Of a stretch of 64,000 nt of DNA, positions 27,515 to 37,173 are shown one piece after another. Source of the DNA: Candidatus Didemnitutus sp. (GTDB lineage Bacteria; Verrucomicrobiota; Verrucomicrobiia; Opitutales; Opitutaceae); contig JAMPXH010000006.1 of NCBI GenBank assembly GCA_023701285.1, forward strand, positions 1 through 64,000, written 5' to 3'. The notes under the pieces are model-generated. The model saw only the letters and a program-made list of their open reading frames with translations. It had not been told where the DNA came from and made no database searches. A program made the translations under genes and the position numbers. How positions within the stretch are numbered: position 1 is the first letter of the stretch; the number at the start of each line of letters is the position of its first letter.

Positions 27515-28222
27515 TCAGGGCGTGACGCCGTCGCGGGCGCGGGCCTGCCACGCCGCCACCTCGGCGCGCATCTCCTCGATCGCCGCGGGCATCTCCGCGG
27601 AGGACAGCATCGCGCGGGCGATCTCTTCGCCGAACAGGCGGCCGGCCTCGGTATCGGAAGGGAAGTGCGCACCGCCGAGCACCCGCGCCCACATCGTCTC
27701 GCGCGCCTGCGCGGCGAAATCGGCGGCGCGCTCAGGGAAAGCCGCGCTGAAAATCGCAGCCCAGACCGTGGCGTTGGTCGAGTGCCCGCTCGGATAGGAG
27801 GAGTTTTCGGGGACCTTCACGCAGGGGTGCACGCGCGCATCGAAGGCCGAGGGGCGCTCGCGCATCCACTTTTTCTTCAGGCCGGTGGCCACGCGGTTGG
27901 TCTCCTTCCACACGGCCTGCATGACCTCGGCCGTGCGCGGCAGGTTCTCGGCCGTGAACCACGGTCCCATGACCGCCGTGCCCATCAGAAAAGGCGTGTG
28001 CTGCTCGACGCGCCGGGCGCGGGCCACCTGCTCCGCCGTGCGATCCGCCTGCACTTGCAGCACCGTCGACAGATCGGCCAGGCCGGCGGGCGAATCCGCT
28101 GCCGGCGGCGGCGGAAGAGCCGCGCCCCAGTCGGCCCGGGACAAATCGAGAAAAGTGCGCGCCGGCGCCAGGGGCGACAGCAACCACAGCGCGACCAGCA
28201 GGGAGAGAAACAATCGGATCAT
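27515..28222 (-). CDS. Periplasmic class A acid phosphatase (PAP2 superfamily)
   Basis: 235 residues with a signal peptide (IRLFLSLLVALWLLSPLAPA). The three PAP2 signature blocks are visible: KKWMRERPSAFD (K-x6-RP), YPSGHST, and RVLGGAHFPSDTEAG (R-x5-H-x3-D). The order and spacing match PhoN-type nonspecific acid phosphatases rather than membrane-bound lipid phosphatases. It would dephosphorylate small phosphate esters in the periplasm. The start is the ATG giving MIRLFL; longer upstream frames overlap the FAD oxidoreductase gene. Confidence 0.87.
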   Translation of the reverse strand: MIRLFLSLLVALWLLSPLAPARTFLDLSRADWGAALPPPPAADSPAGLADLSTVLQVQADRTAEQVARARRVEQHTPFLMGTAVMGPWFTAENLPRTAEVMQAVWKETNRVATGLKKKWMRERPSAFDARVHPCVKVPENSSYPSGHSTNATVWAAIFSAAFPERAADFAAQARETMWARVLGGAHFPSDTEAGRLFGEEIARAMLSSAEMPAAIEEMRAEVAAWQARARDGVTP

Positions 28223-28329
28223 GGGACGAAAAAAGGACGGCGCCGGAGCGCGCCGGGCCGGTTGCCCGCCGCGGACCGGACGGACCGCGCGGGCGGAGGG
28301 AACAATGAGAGGACGGCGGCCAAGGCGGA

Positions 28330-29733
28330 TCAAGCGCCAGCCTCGGCCGGGCGCAGGTAAGCGCCGCGCGCAAGGAGCTCGGCTTGGAGCTTCGCCACAT
28401 CGACCTGCGCGGGAGTCACACCGGTGTGCACGGCCTGCTTGGCGGCGCGTCCGGCCGCTTCGCCCATCGCCATGCATGTGGCCATGACGCGGATCGCGCC
28501 CATCGCCTCGTGCGTCGTCGAGATCGAGCGGCCGGCCACGAGAAGGTTTTGGATCTTCTGCGGCACGAGCGAGCGATACGGGATGTCGTAGCAGTCGCCG
28601 CACCAGATGAGCGTGCAGCCTTCGTCGCCCGGGCGGTGGATGTCGATCGGGTAGCTGGCGACGGCGATCGAGTCCTCGAACCGGCGGCAGCCGAGCACGT
28701 CCTCCTGCGTCATCGTGTATGCACCGACGATGCGGCGCGTCTCCCGGATGCCGAGGAACGGGGCGGTCTTGGTGAAGAAACATTTCTCGAAGCCCGGGAC
28801 GTAGTTCTTCAGGTAGACGAAGATGTCGTCGATCTGTTTGCGGGCTTCGATTTCACCGTCGGAAAGACTGCGCACGTCGGTGCCGTCCGTGCCGGCGACG
28901 CGCGTCATGTTGATCCAGACCTCGCCTTCGCGCAGGCCGGTGATGATGATCGTGCGTTCGTTCGGGATGTTGAGTTTACGCTCGGCGCGCGCCTTGGCGA
29001 TGAGCTCGCGCAGGCCGACGACGATGAACTGGTTGTTCTGGCCGAAATACTCGGCGGGGATGAAATCGGTGAGGTAGGTGCGCGTCTGCGTGGCGATGCT
29101 CATGCGCAACTTGTCCGTATCCACGCCGCCGATGCAGAACATGAGCGTGGGCGGCTGCATGCCGCCGGTCTCCTTGCTGCCTTTCTCGCAGGGGACGCCG
29201 GCGCGGTAGGCGACGTCGGCATCGCCGGTGCAATCGATCACGATCTTGCCGAGCACGGCCTCGCGGCCGCTCTTGCTCTCGATGACGATGCCGCGGATGG
29301 TGTCGCCGTCCATCACGACGCCGGCACAGAAGGCGTAGAAGGTGACGTCGACACCGGCCTCGAGCAGCATCTGGAGCGCGACACTCTTCACGGCCTCGGG
29401 CTCGACGAGCGTGATGCCCATGTGGAGCGGGCACCAACGGTGCTCGCTCGCGCCCTGCACGGCGCGGAGGCGGTCGATGAACTTCTGCGGGAGACCGTTG
29501 ATGATCTGGTTTTTCTTTTGCCCGAGGAAACCGAGGACCGGCAGGCCGATGGTCATGTTGCCGCCGACGAAGCTGCGGCTTTCGATGAGGCCGACCTTGA
29601 GGCCGTCCTCGGCCGCGGCGAGCGCGGCGGTGAGGCCGGAGGGGCCGCCGCCGACGACGAGCACATCATAGCTGGCGCGCACGGGCAGCGTGCGCGCGGG
29701 TTCCTGGATCGGAGGGAGATTGGACGCGGTCAT
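28330..29733 (-). CDS. FAD-dependent oxidoreductase (PF12831-type), second copy
   Basis: 467 residues from MTASNLPPIQEP. FAD site YDVLVVGGGPSGLTAALAAAEDGLKVGLIESRSFVGGNMT; IVIDCTGDADVAYRAGVP as second contact; NLLVAGRSISTTHEAMGAIRVMATCMAMGEAAG at the C-terminus. The CTGDADVA and GRSIS blocks are typical of the family often annotated as FAD-dependent oxidoreductase near glycan enzymes. It is only distantly similar to the copy at 22.4 kb. No signal peptide, so cytoplasmic. Its position in a receptor-phosphodiesterase-kinase operon suggests oxidation of a polyol or sugar; this is inference. Confidence 0.8.
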   Translation of the reverse strand: MTASNLPPIQEPARTLPVRASYDVLVVGGGPSGLTAALAAAEDGLKVGLIESRSFVGGNMTIGLPVLGFLGQKKNQIINGLPQKFIDRLRAVQGASEHRWCPLHMGITLVEPEAVKSVALQMLLEAGVDVTFYAFCAGVVMDGDTIRGIVIESKSGREAVLGKIVIDCTGDADVAYRAGVPCEKGSKETGGMQPPTLMFCIGGVDTDKLRMSIATQTRTYLTDFIPAEYFGQNNQFIVVGLRELIAKARAERKLNIPNERTIIITGLREGEVWINMTRVAGTDGTDVRSLSDGEIEARKQIDDIFVYLKNYVPGFEKCFFTKTAPFLGIRETRRIVGAYTMTQEDVLGCRRFEDSIAVASYPIDIHRPGDEGCTLIWCGDCYDIPYRSLVPQKIQNLLVAGRSISTTHEAMGAIRVMATCMAMGEAAGRAAKQAVHTGVTPAQVDVAKLQAELLARGAYLRPAEAGA

Positions 29734-29779
29734 GGGAGAGAAAAAAACGAGGATGAAAACGGATGGGTGCGCCGCGGGC

Positions 29780-30736
29780 TCAAGCGGTGAGCTCGACTTG
29801 GGCGGAGAGGAAATAGTGGTCGCTCGGGTAACGGCCATCGCGGCTGTCTTTCACGATGCGGGAGGCGAGCGTCTTCACGGGGCCGCGCGAAAAGATGAAA
29901 TCGATCCGCCCGGGCGGCTGGCGCGGGGCGAGCGAAGCGGGATAGGCCTCGCCGAGAAACCTGTGCGTCGTGAAACCCGGATCGCCGGGGCCGTGCACTT
30001 CCTCGTAGGTGTCCTTCCAGCCGCCGCTGCGGATGATCTCCATCAGGGGGTTGGCGAGGCGGGCGTTGAAGTCGCCGGCCAGCAGTTGCGGGAAAGTGTC
30101 CGCGTAGAGCGCGGCCTCGTCGACGATGAGGCGGGTCTGGCGTTCGCGGGCCGGCTGCGATTTGTGGTCGAGGTGCGTGGTGAGCACGCGGAACTCGCGG
30201 CCGGTGGCGCGCTCCTTGAGCCGCACCCAATTGACGTGGCGGGCGCGGGCGGTCTCCCACGACATGCTGCCGGGCAGATGCGGCGTCTCGGAAAGCCAGA
30301 AACCGCCGCACGTCACCGGCTCGAAGCGGTCGCAGGCGAACATGAGGACGTTCTTCGCGATGCCGTGGTAGCCGTCGAGTTTTCCGTCCATCTCCGGGCC
30401 TTCGAAACCGAAGAAGGCATAGTCGCGGAAACGCGCCTTCAGATCCTCGACCTGCCCCCAGAGCGTCTCCTGGTAGCAGACGATGTCGGGTTGCTGGGCG
30501 GCGATGACATCGAGGCAGAGTTCGCGGCGCTGGCTCCAGCCGATGCCCGCGGCCTCATCCTCGGGCAGAGCGACGCGGATGTTCGCCGTGAGGAGGTTGA
30601 TCCGTCCCGGCGGGAGAGCGGTCCGGGGCACAGCCGGCCGCGGTTGCGCCGGGGCGGCGGCCGGAGCCAGCGGGAGGAGGCTGGCGGCGGCGAGGCCCTT
30701 GACGAAGGTGCGACGGGAGACGGAGGTGGAAGGCAT
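29780..30736 (-). CDS. Tat-exported endonuclease/exonuclease/phosphatase-family phosphodiesterase
   Basis: 318 residues. Twin-arginine signal (VSRRTFVKGLAAASLLPLAPAAA). Metal and catalytic blocks of the EEP fold: NLLTANIR (Asn), CYQETLW (Glu), TTHLDHKS (His, Asp), LAGDFNARL (Asp, Asn), GRIDFIFSRG (Asp) and YPSDHYFLSAQV (Asp-His dyad). Family members cleave phosphodiester or phosphomonoester bonds in lipids, nucleic acids and inositol phosphates. The nearby receptor, phosphatase and sugar kinase suggest a small extracellular phosphodiester. A close relative ends the glycerophosphate operon at 52.9-53.9 kb. Confidence 0.87.
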   Translation of the reverse strand: MPSTSVSRRTFVKGLAAASLLPLAPAAAPAQPRPAVPRTALPPGRINLLTANIRVALPEDEAAGIGWSQRRELCLDVIAAQQPDIVCYQETLWGQVEDLKARFRDYAFFGFEGPEMDGKLDGYHGIAKNVLMFACDRFEPVTCGGFWLSETPHLPGSMSWETARARHVNWVRLKERATGREFRVLTTHLDHKSQPARERQTRLIVDEAALYADTFPQLLAGDFNARLANPLMEIIRSGGWKDTYEEVHGPGDPGFTTHRFLGEAYPASLAPRQPPGRIDFIFSRGPVKTLASRIVKDSRDGRYPSDHYFLSAQVELTA

Positions 30737-30889
30737 GCGAAGGTGACCGGGAGGAGAGTTAAGCGGCGACCGGCGGGACGGCGAACAAATGCACCGGCGA
30801 AAACACCCTCGCGGCGAACGGGGCCGCGAGGGCGGGACAAGGCGATGAGGGGTCGGCGGCGTGCATCCCGGGCGCAGGCCGTGACCGGC

Positions 30890-33223
30890 TCAGCGGAACG
30901 AGAGCTCGTAGCCGAGGTTGACCTGGCGACCGAGGCCGAGCTTGCCGTTGGTGCCGATGTAGAGCTTGTCGGCGAGGTTGCTGCCGGTGAGGCGGAGCGA
31001 GTGGGTGTATTTCTTGTGGGTCTTCCAGCGATACTTCACGAACGCCCCGTAGTTGGCGAGCGAGGGAGACTCGACGAAGAGGTAGGTGATGTTGTTGCCG
31101 CTGCGCGAATAGTGCTGGTTCACGTAATCGCCGGTGTAGCGGACGCTGGCGCCCATGCTGAGGCCGCGGAGGCGGCCGGTGAAATTGTAGCGCAGCGACA
31201 CGGCGCTGGTCAGGCGCGGGACGAGCAGCTTGCGCTGCCCGCGCAGGTAGGAGTTGTTCGACTCGGTGATGATGGCGTCGTTGTAGCTGATGTTGCCGAG
31301 GAGGGTAAGGCTGTCCGTGACCTTCCAGTTGATGTCGCCCTCGACGCCTTTCACGCGCTCGGTGCCGATGCCGAGGTATTCGGGTTCGCCGTTGTCGATG
31401 CCCGTCTGGTAATCGGGATTCTCGGTGCCGATGTTGGTCTTCTCGATCTCGAAGAGCGAGATGGTGTAGCTGAGACGGCCGTCGGAGGACATGGACTTGA
31501 CGCCGACCTCGGTGCCCGAGCCGCGCTCGTTCGGAAGCAGGTCGGCGGTGCCGGCATCGTAGGTGGGGTTGCCGTTGAAGGAGGTGCTGCGGTTGGCGAA
31601 GAGCACGACGGAGTTGTTGCCGCGCACGCGCCAGTTCACGCCGTAACTGTAAGTGACGGCCTCGTCGTCGCCTTCGAGCCAGAGATCCTGCGTGTTGCTG
31701 GAGTCGACTTTGAACTCGGATTGGTCGTAGCGGACGTTGCCCATGAGCATGACGTTGCCGTTGGCGAGGGAGACGCGGTCGCTGACGGAGATGCCGCGGG
31801 TCACCACTTCCTCGTTTTCCTTCGAGACGCGGCGGCTCATGGTGTTCGGGTCGTAGGCACGCCAATCGGGATTGAACGGATCGAGGTAGCGGAAGCTGCG
31901 CGGCACGATGTTGACATCGGCTTCCTCGGCGGCCGTGAGGCGCCAGTAGGCGTCGCGGGTGCTCTCCTTGGCGTAGTCGGCGGAGAAGAGCAGGGAGTGA
32001 TCGAGCGATCCGGTGCGCACGCGGCCGACGAGATCGGTCTGGAAGGAGTAAGGCGAATCGATGTCCTGGACGCGGTTGCGCGGATAGATGTTCACGTAGC
32101 CGTAGCGGTTCTGCATCGGCAGCCAGGTGACGTCGTAGGTGGTCAGCAGATGCTGCCAGAAACTCTTGTCGTGCCAGCGATAGGAGAAGCGCTGCTTCCA
32201 GTTGCGGCTGAAGTTGTGCTCCAGCAGCACGCCGATGCCGTCATAGGCGCGGTCATACCACTCGTTCGGACCCATGCGGTTGTGGCCGATCTCCGCGAGC
32301 GGCCAGAAGTAGTCGCCGACGAAGCCGTTGTCGCGGTTCCAGTGGCCGGTGTTGGCGGCGGAGATGTTGGCATTGGTGACCAAGCGCGCGAACGACGCCG
32401 CGCGCCGGCCCTCAAGCCGCTGCGCTTCGTAGGTGACGTAGAGGCTGGTCTTCTCGGTGAACTTGTAGAGCAGGCCGAAGAACAGCGTGTCGTTGAGACT
32501 CTCGACGAAGTCGTAGTTGCCCTCGCGGTAATAGCGCTCGACCGAGGCCATGTAGAACAGCTTGTCCTTCACCACCGGACCGGAGGCGAGCAGGCTGCCG
32601 CGCAGGTAATCGTAGCTGCCGCCGACGGCGGAGATCTTGTATTGCGGCCGGTTCGTCGGGCGCTTGGAGACGTAGTTGATGACGCCGCCCGGCTGGGTCA
32701 TGCCGTAGAGCGTGGACATGGGGCCCTTGATCGCCTCGACCTGGTAGGTGTTGCCGATCTGCGGCGGCGGCGTGCGCTTGAAGCCGTCGCGCAGGATGGT
32801 GACCGGAAAGCCGCGCAACCGCGCCGCACTCGCCGTCGCGCTGATGGCGGCGTCCGACTCGTTCGGCTGTGCGCTGTAGCCGCTGAACATGGACATCTGG
32901 TCGCCCAGCGACAGCATCTCGAAATCCTCGATGAACTCCTGCGTCACGATCTGGATCTGATACGGCAGCTCGATCACGGGCGCCGCCGTGCGCGTGCCGC
33001 TCATCGCCTGCGTCGAGAACCATTCATCCTGCGCGCGCGTGGTCTCGACGCGGAACTCCTCGATCGTGATGACCTCATCCGTGGCCGCCTCCACGGCCGG
33101 CGGCGTTTGTCCGTGGGCCAGCCCGGCGAATGCCAGCGCCAGGCCCGCGGCGACAGGCGGAAGGATCGGTCGGAGGCCGGCCGCGAGGCCACCGGAATGG
33201 GAGTGCGGGGTGGGAGTAGGCAT
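30890..33223 (-). CDS. TonB-dependent outer-membrane receptor (phosphodiester locus)
   Basis: 777 residues. Signal peptide (PVAAGLALAFAGLAHGQ), TonB-box-like EVITIEEFRVETT, plug (ARLRGFPVTILRDGFKRT, YQVEAIKGPMSTLYGMTQPGGVINYVSKRP), then a 22-strand-type barrel ending NLGYELSFR. IKGPMSTLYGMTQPGG is typical of siderophore-type plugs, yet the neighbours are phosphoesterases and sugar enzymes, so a phosphorylated organic substrate is more likely than iron; a siderophore cannot be excluded. The upstream region carries A/T-rich motif sites shared with the other phosphodiester units. Confidence 0.88.
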   Translation of the reverse strand: MPTPTPHSHSGGLAAGLRPILPPVAAGLALAFAGLAHGQTPPAVEAATDEVITIEEFRVETTRAQDEWFSTQAMSGTRTAAPVIELPYQIQIVTQEFIEDFEMLSLGDQMSMFSGYSAQPNESDAAISATASAARLRGFPVTILRDGFKRTPPPQIGNTYQVEAIKGPMSTLYGMTQPGGVINYVSKRPTNRPQYKISAVGGSYDYLRGSLLASGPVVKDKLFYMASVERYYREGNYDFVESLNDTLFFGLLYKFTEKTSLYVTYEAQRLEGRRAASFARLVTNANISAANTGHWNRDNGFVGDYFWPLAEIGHNRMGPNEWYDRAYDGIGVLLEHNFSRNWKQRFSYRWHDKSFWQHLLTTYDVTWLPMQNRYGYVNIYPRNRVQDIDSPYSFQTDLVGRVRTGSLDHSLLFSADYAKESTRDAYWRLTAAEEADVNIVPRSFRYLDPFNPDWRAYDPNTMSRRVSKENEEVVTRGISVSDRVSLANGNVMLMGNVRYDQSEFKVDSSNTQDLWLEGDDEAVTYSYGVNWRVRGNNSVVLFANRSTSFNGNPTYDAGTADLLPNERGSGTEVGVKSMSSDGRLSYTISLFEIEKTNIGTENPDYQTGIDNGEPEYLGIGTERVKGVEGDINWKVTDSLTLLGNISYNDAIITESNNSYLRGQRKLLVPRLTSAVSLRYNFTGRLRGLSMGASVRYTGDYVNQHYSRSGNNITYLFVESPSLANYGAFVKYRWKTHKKYTHSLRLTGSNLADKLYIGTNGKLGLGRQVNLGYELSFR

Positions 33224-33545
33224 GGGATGGGGAGTAATATCTATTCAGCTGAATCGTCCGCCGGACTTTGGAGGCGCGCAAGCCCCTTCAGGCGAACGAC
33301 GGTTACGGAGACGTTAACAATGGGGAGGAAGGGAGAAGGAGAAGGGGAAAGCACTAATTCGAATATTTATTCCGCATTCGAATTCGCTTTCATTGAGTTC
33401 AGCTCTCCCGGGGGTGTCAAGCGCTTTCCCGGCGCCCGGCCGGGAGCCAGCGCGACGCGCCCCGCCTATCCGTTCGGGCGCCCCCGCCCTGCCTTGCGCA
33501 GGCGGACACGCCTTCATCAGGCACCGCCGCAACCACCTGCCCGAC
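33224..33545. other. Promoter region of the second TonB receptor
   Basis: A/T-rich island in high-GC DNA. It holds AATATCTATT at 33236-33245, close to the start codon, and the clustered palindromes described below about 140 bases upstream. The remaining part toward the metallophosphoesterase stop codon shows no gene. Confidence 0.5.
33357..33383. promoter_or_regulatory. Clustered palindromes, predicted SorC regulator site
   Basis: Two copies of the perfect palindrome ATTCGAAT lie 19 bases apart centre to centre, about two helical turns. Between and overlapping them is GAATA-TT-TATTC, itself a perfect inverted repeat. ATATTTATTCCG is shared with the start of the SorC regulator gene and ATATTTATTC with the site before the NHL-repeat gene. 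Confidence 0.5.
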
Positions 33546-36092
33546 TCATTCCGGCGAGCACAGCACGAGACGCCAAAAGAACGCCGGCGCCGATACCTCG
33601 AGCGGCAGCGTCACCCGTTCGAACCCGCCACCGACATCCTCCACCACTTCCGCCTGCGCCACCCATTCCACGTCCGGGCGGTCCCAATGGGTCAGATCGG
33701 AGGAGAATTCGTGCGCGACATGGAAGCCGCTCGCCTGCCGCCGCACGTAGAGCCCCCACCAACCGCCCGCTCCGGCAAGGATCGCGGGTTCGCCCAAGGC
33801 CGGACGCCCGTCGAGCGGATGCCCGCCGAGGTGAAACTCGAGCAGGTTCGCCTGCCCGTCCCCATCGGCATCCGCCATGGGAACGCCGCGGGGATCGTCC
33901 GGCGAAAAATACTGCAGTCGCCACGTCTGATACGTGACGCCGGCAGTGCGAAACGTCCGCTCCGGCGTGCGCCCGCTCTTGCGCCCGTCGCTCACCACGG
34001 CGAACCACTCGTAGTCGCGCTCCGCCTCGAGTCCCCACCACGGTTGCCGGACGCGGCCGCCCGCGCCGGACTGGCGGCCGATCTCGGCATACTCCGCGAT
34101 CGGCGTGCCGAAATCGTAGGGCAACGCGAACTCGCTGGCGTAATCGCGGCGCCAGGCATCGAGCCAAGGCGAGTAAGTGCGCACCTGGATCTCGTTCCGC
34201 TGCGCCGAAAACGTCAGCAACCGCAGCCAGCCGTCGCCGCCATTCGCATCGTATTGGAAATCCTGCACCAGCGAGTAGACCGTGCTGCCCTCGTGCCGGT
34301 CGACGCGCCACCCTTCGCCGGTGATATGGCCGCCGAGGATGAGCATCAGCTGCGGGTGATGCCGCAGGGCCTGATAGATCGCGGCTCCATCCGAGCTGAA
34401 TTCCCCGTCCGTGCCCGGATTCATGGTGTAATGTGCGAGCACGATGGCCTTGCGCTGCGGGTGGTTCGCCAGCAGCCAATCCGCCCACGCGAGCACATCC
34501 GCATCCACGCTCGGACGCCCGAACTCCAGGCTGATGACGATGAACTGCAGCGCGCCGGCGGAGAACAACTGGAAGTGATTGTCGTTGTTCGCGCCATAGT
34601 AGCCGCCGAAGGAGGGCTTGCTGCCGAAACGCGCCAGGCCGAAATATTTGTTGAACAAAGCGGTCGTGCCCTGCGGATCGCCGTTGTCGGACTGGTCGTG
34701 ATTGCCGATGCACACGGCGAACGGGATGCCGCGCGGCAGTCCGGTCGTCTGTGGATTCTCGAGGCGCGCGAAACTGTTGCTGACATTCACCCACTGCGAC
34801 TCCGCCGCATCGCCGCTGTCCACGAGATCGCCGACGTGGAGCACGAACGGGATGTTCCACGCGGTGCGGTTGGCGACGATCCAATCCATCTGCGCATCGA
34901 GCATCGCCGGCTTCCCTCCGTGTTTGCCCGCCGCGTAATACTGCGTGTCTGGCAACACCACGATCGTGAAGTCCTCCGGTGCGGTAGCGCGGGGCCGCCC
35001 GTGGAAGATCACTTCCAAGGGCTGCGCGTCCGGGTCCGTGGCGTCGACTTTCAACGCCGCCGGCTCCGCCACGGCGATCGCTCCGTCAACCGGAGCGGCG
35101 ACCGCCAAACTCGGGGCGCGATTGGCGGGATCGGAATCAAACGTCACCAACAGCTCCGGCCGGGCCGCGAGCGTCGTTGCATGCGACGTGGAATAGGCGT
35201 AGCCATCCGTCAACCGGCTCCGCAGCAGCCAGCCATGATTCGGCGCGCCGTCCCGCCAGGCGCGCACGGTGGCGGTGACATCCACGTCGTAGTAACGTCC
35301 GCGCCGGTTGAAGACCATCTGCGTGACCGGCTCGCTTTGAGCCTCGATACCGTCCGCCTGCACGCCGTTGCCCCCCCACTCCACCGAGCTCCAGGTGGCG
35401 CCCGCGCCCCAGCCCACCAGCATCGGGTGGAAGAAAATCCGGTTGATGCTCTGCGCATTCGCATTCGTGGGGAGGTAAATGCGCAGCACCGCCCGCGAGA
35501 TGTGCGCATCGGCCGGCACCTGATCGCGCCGCGCCCCGAAGATGCCATCGAAACGCACGAGCGCCTGCGATTCGCTCGTGCTCGTCAACGTGGTGCTCCC
35601 GAAGACGACCCAGACATAGGTCGCCGTGTCGCTGATCTCCGGCGCGGTCTGGCTGATGCCGAGATCGACCGTGCCGGCGTAATCGTTCACTCCGCGCTGG
35701 AAGCGCAGCGTGCGTTCGCCAAATGGACGGTCGTCGGTCGTGGCGCGCGCAATCGCCCCGGGGGCCAGTGTCGCGCCGGAAAATGCACTCACGCGGTAGA
35801 AGCGGTCCTCGCCTGCGGCGAGACCGGCATGGACATGCGAGGTCGCGTCCGGCGGGAGCACGGCCGCCAGTTCCCACGCGCCGTCCCAGCCCGTGCGCCG
35901 TTCGACGCGGTAGCCTTCCTCCCCTTGCGCGCGGTCCGACCAAGTGAGCTCGACCGCGTGGGCCGAGAGCGGAGCCGCCCGCACTGCATCTGGCGGCAAC
36001 AAATCCTGCGCCACCACAGCGGCGGCGAACAGAAGCCCCGCGCCGGACGCCAGCGCGCGCCAAGTGGAGCGGCGCACCGGAGCAGCCGGCAT
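33546..36092 (-). CDS. Secreted metallophosphoesterase with FN3 and DNRLRE domains (long copy)
   Basis: 848 residues. Signal peptide; an FN3-like domain at 35-115 (AVELTWSDRAQGEEGYRVERRTGW); a DNRLRE-type beta-sandwich at about 125-325 (SQALVRFDGIFGA, AVLRIYLPTNA, DVDVTATVRAWRDG, PELLVTFDSDPANRAPS). A calcineurin-type phosphoesterase follows at about 375-640 with its ligands DTQYY, HVGDLVDSGD, GNHDQ, LAHYTMNPG and LGGHITGEG. A C-terminal module (DADGDGQANLLEFHLGGHPLDG ... FFWRLVLCSPE) ends the protein. It probably splits extracellular phosphodiesters or phosphomonoesters. Its ATG overlaps the stop of the upstream gene by one base (TGATG). A 717-residue paralogue lies at 41.6-43.8 kb. Confidence 0.83.
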   Translation of the reverse strand: MPAAPVRRSTWRALASGAGLLFAAAVVAQDLLPPDAVRAAPLSAHAVELTWSDRAQGEEGYRVERRTGWDGAWELAAVLPPDATSHVHAGLAAGEDRFYRVSAFSGATLAPGAIARATTDDRPFGERTLRFQRGVNDYAGTVDLGISQTAPEISDTATYVWVVFGSTTLTSTSESQALVRFDGIFGARRDQVPADAHISRAVLRIYLPTNANAQSINRIFFHPMLVGWGAGATWSSVEWGGNGVQADGIEAQSEPVTQMVFNRRGRYYDVDVTATVRAWRDGAPNHGWLLRSRLTDGYAYSTSHATTLAARPELLVTFDSDPANRAPSLAVAAPVDGAIAVAEPAALKVDATDPDAQPLEVIFHGRPRATAPEDFTIVVLPDTQYYAAGKHGGKPAMLDAQMDWIVANRTAWNIPFVLHVGDLVDSGDAAESQWVNVSNSFARLENPQTTGLPRGIPFAVCIGNHDQSDNGDPQGTTALFNKYFGLARFGSKPSFGGYYGANNDNHFQLFSAGALQFIVISLEFGRPSVDADVLAWADWLLANHPQRKAIVLAHYTMNPGTDGEFSSDGAAIYQALRHHPQLMLILGGHITGEGWRVDRHEGSTVYSLVQDFQYDANGGDGWLRLLTFSAQRNEIQVRTYSPWLDAWRRDYASEFALPYDFGTPIAEYAEIGRQSGAGGRVRQPWWGLEAERDYEWFAVVSDGRKSGRTPERTFRTAGVTYQTWRLQYFSPDDPRGVPMADADGDGQANLLEFHLGGHPLDGRPALGEPAILAGAGGWWGLYVRRQASGFHVAHEFSSDLTHWDRPDVEWVAQAEVVEDVGGGFERVTLPLEVSAPAFFWRLVLCSPE

Positions 36093-37057
36093 CAGCGGGC
36101 TCCTTCGAAGTCGTAATAGACCGATCCGTGCTCGTAACGCAGCGTGCCTTGATAGCGGGGATTGACCTGCGTCCATCCCGCGACGCCCGGATCGGCATCG
36201 AGCCCGCGGATGAGTTCGTAGCGTGTCCCCGCGCGAGCCGCGCCGCGGTCGGCGACCTCGATCTGTTGCTGCGGGCCGAAAGTCCACTCGCCGGCGCGTC
36301 GCACCAAAATGGCCGGCGCACTCTCGGAGAGCACGAAACGCAACACCGCGGTGCCGGCCTGCAAATCGCCGGCCACATTCAGTTCCCCACCCTCGCCGGT
36401 GAGGAAGCGTCCGAGTTGCAGGCGGGTGCCGTGCTTGAGCGTGATCGTGCCGGGGCTCGGCCCCCGGAAGCTGAGCTCGTCGATCTCGGCCGCGCCACCT
36501 TGCGCGACGTGCGCGTGCAGCTTCGCCCGGCCGGAGAGCGTGACGCGCAGGACCTTCAACTGCTGCACCGAAACCGGATTGCTGCGGCTCTCCAAGCCGA
36601 ACTCGAGCTTGCCGCCCGCAAGATCGATCGCGCTGGCGAGGAAACCGAGCGTGTGGCCCTCGCGCGAGGAATTGCGGATGCGCAACGTGCCGCCCGTCTG
36701 GCGCAGCGTGCCCTCGACGGCGAGGGTGACGTTGCCGGGCTGGCCACTCGTCGCCTTGTAGACATCCCAGCTGCGCGCGCTGCCGGTGAAGGTCCAGTCC
36801 TTCACCACCACGCTCTTCACGAGACCGGCGGCGCCGGGGTCCTTTCCCAGCGGATCGACGATCGCATCCTGCCGCCCGGGCGCGCCGCCCGCCGGCTCTC
36901 CGCCGATACGCCAGTTCTTCGCGGCGCCCCATTGCCCGTTGCCCGTGGCGGCCCATTGGAACTCAGCCGCAGTCGCGCGGCTCGCCACCAACAGCAGCGC
37001 GCCGACCCAGGCGCAGCGGAAAACGAAACGAAAGGAAGCAGAACGGAGACGGAGCAT
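36092..37057 (-). CDS. Secreted beta-solenoid-like protein
   Basis: 321 residues from MLRLRSASFRFVFR, with signal peptide (WVGALLLVASRATAAE). The body repeats short beta-strand turns (VTLAVEGTLRQTGGTLRIRN, KLEFGLESRS, LTGEGGELNVAGDLQAG), in the manner of autotransporter-associated solenoids. The last 110 residues (VRRAGEWTFGPQQQIEV ... GLDADPGVAGWTQV ... GSVYYDF) match a segment around residues 290-365 of the NHL-repeat protein at 38.2-41.5 kb, so the two share an adhesion or scaffold domain. No catalytic motif. It is translationally coupled to the metallophosphoesterase, perhaps as its surface partner. Confidence 0.68.
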   Translation of the reverse strand: MLRLRSASFRFVFRCAWVGALLLVASRATAAEFQWAATGNGQWGAAKNWRIGGEPAGGAPGRQDAIVDPLGKDPGAAGLVKSVVVKDWTFTGSARSWDVYKATSGQPGNVTLAVEGTLRQTGGTLRIRNSSREGHTLGFLASAIDLAGGKLEFGLESRSNPVSVQQLKVLRVTLSGRAKLHAHVAQGGAAEIDELSFRGPSPGTITLKHGTRLQLGRFLTGEGGELNVAGDLQAGTAVLRFVLSESAPAILVRRAGEWTFGPQQQIEVADRGAARAGTRYELIRGLDADPGVAGWTQVNPRYQGTLRYEHGSVYYDFEGAR

Positions 37058-37173
37058 CGGAGACGGGGAAGGATTGGGGCTGGAAGGCGTGGCGGAGGCG
37101 CTGGCGCCCGCCACGCCGATGGCATGCGAACAGCCAGCAGCGCGCGAGGCTGCGCGCGGCTGGCGGAGAGACC

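Noticed and set aside
30890-33223. Siderophore receptor as the firm call for the second TonB protein
   Set aside because: The plug resembles siderophore types, but no iron-linked gene is near and the operon is phosphoesterase and sugar metabolism.
29690-33937. 1,415-codon plus-strand open frame
   Set aside because: It lies antisense to the EEP, TonB receptor and their spacers, and its translation is a low-complexity Ala/Gly/Arg/Asp/Val mix with no domain; long antisense frames are expected at this GC.
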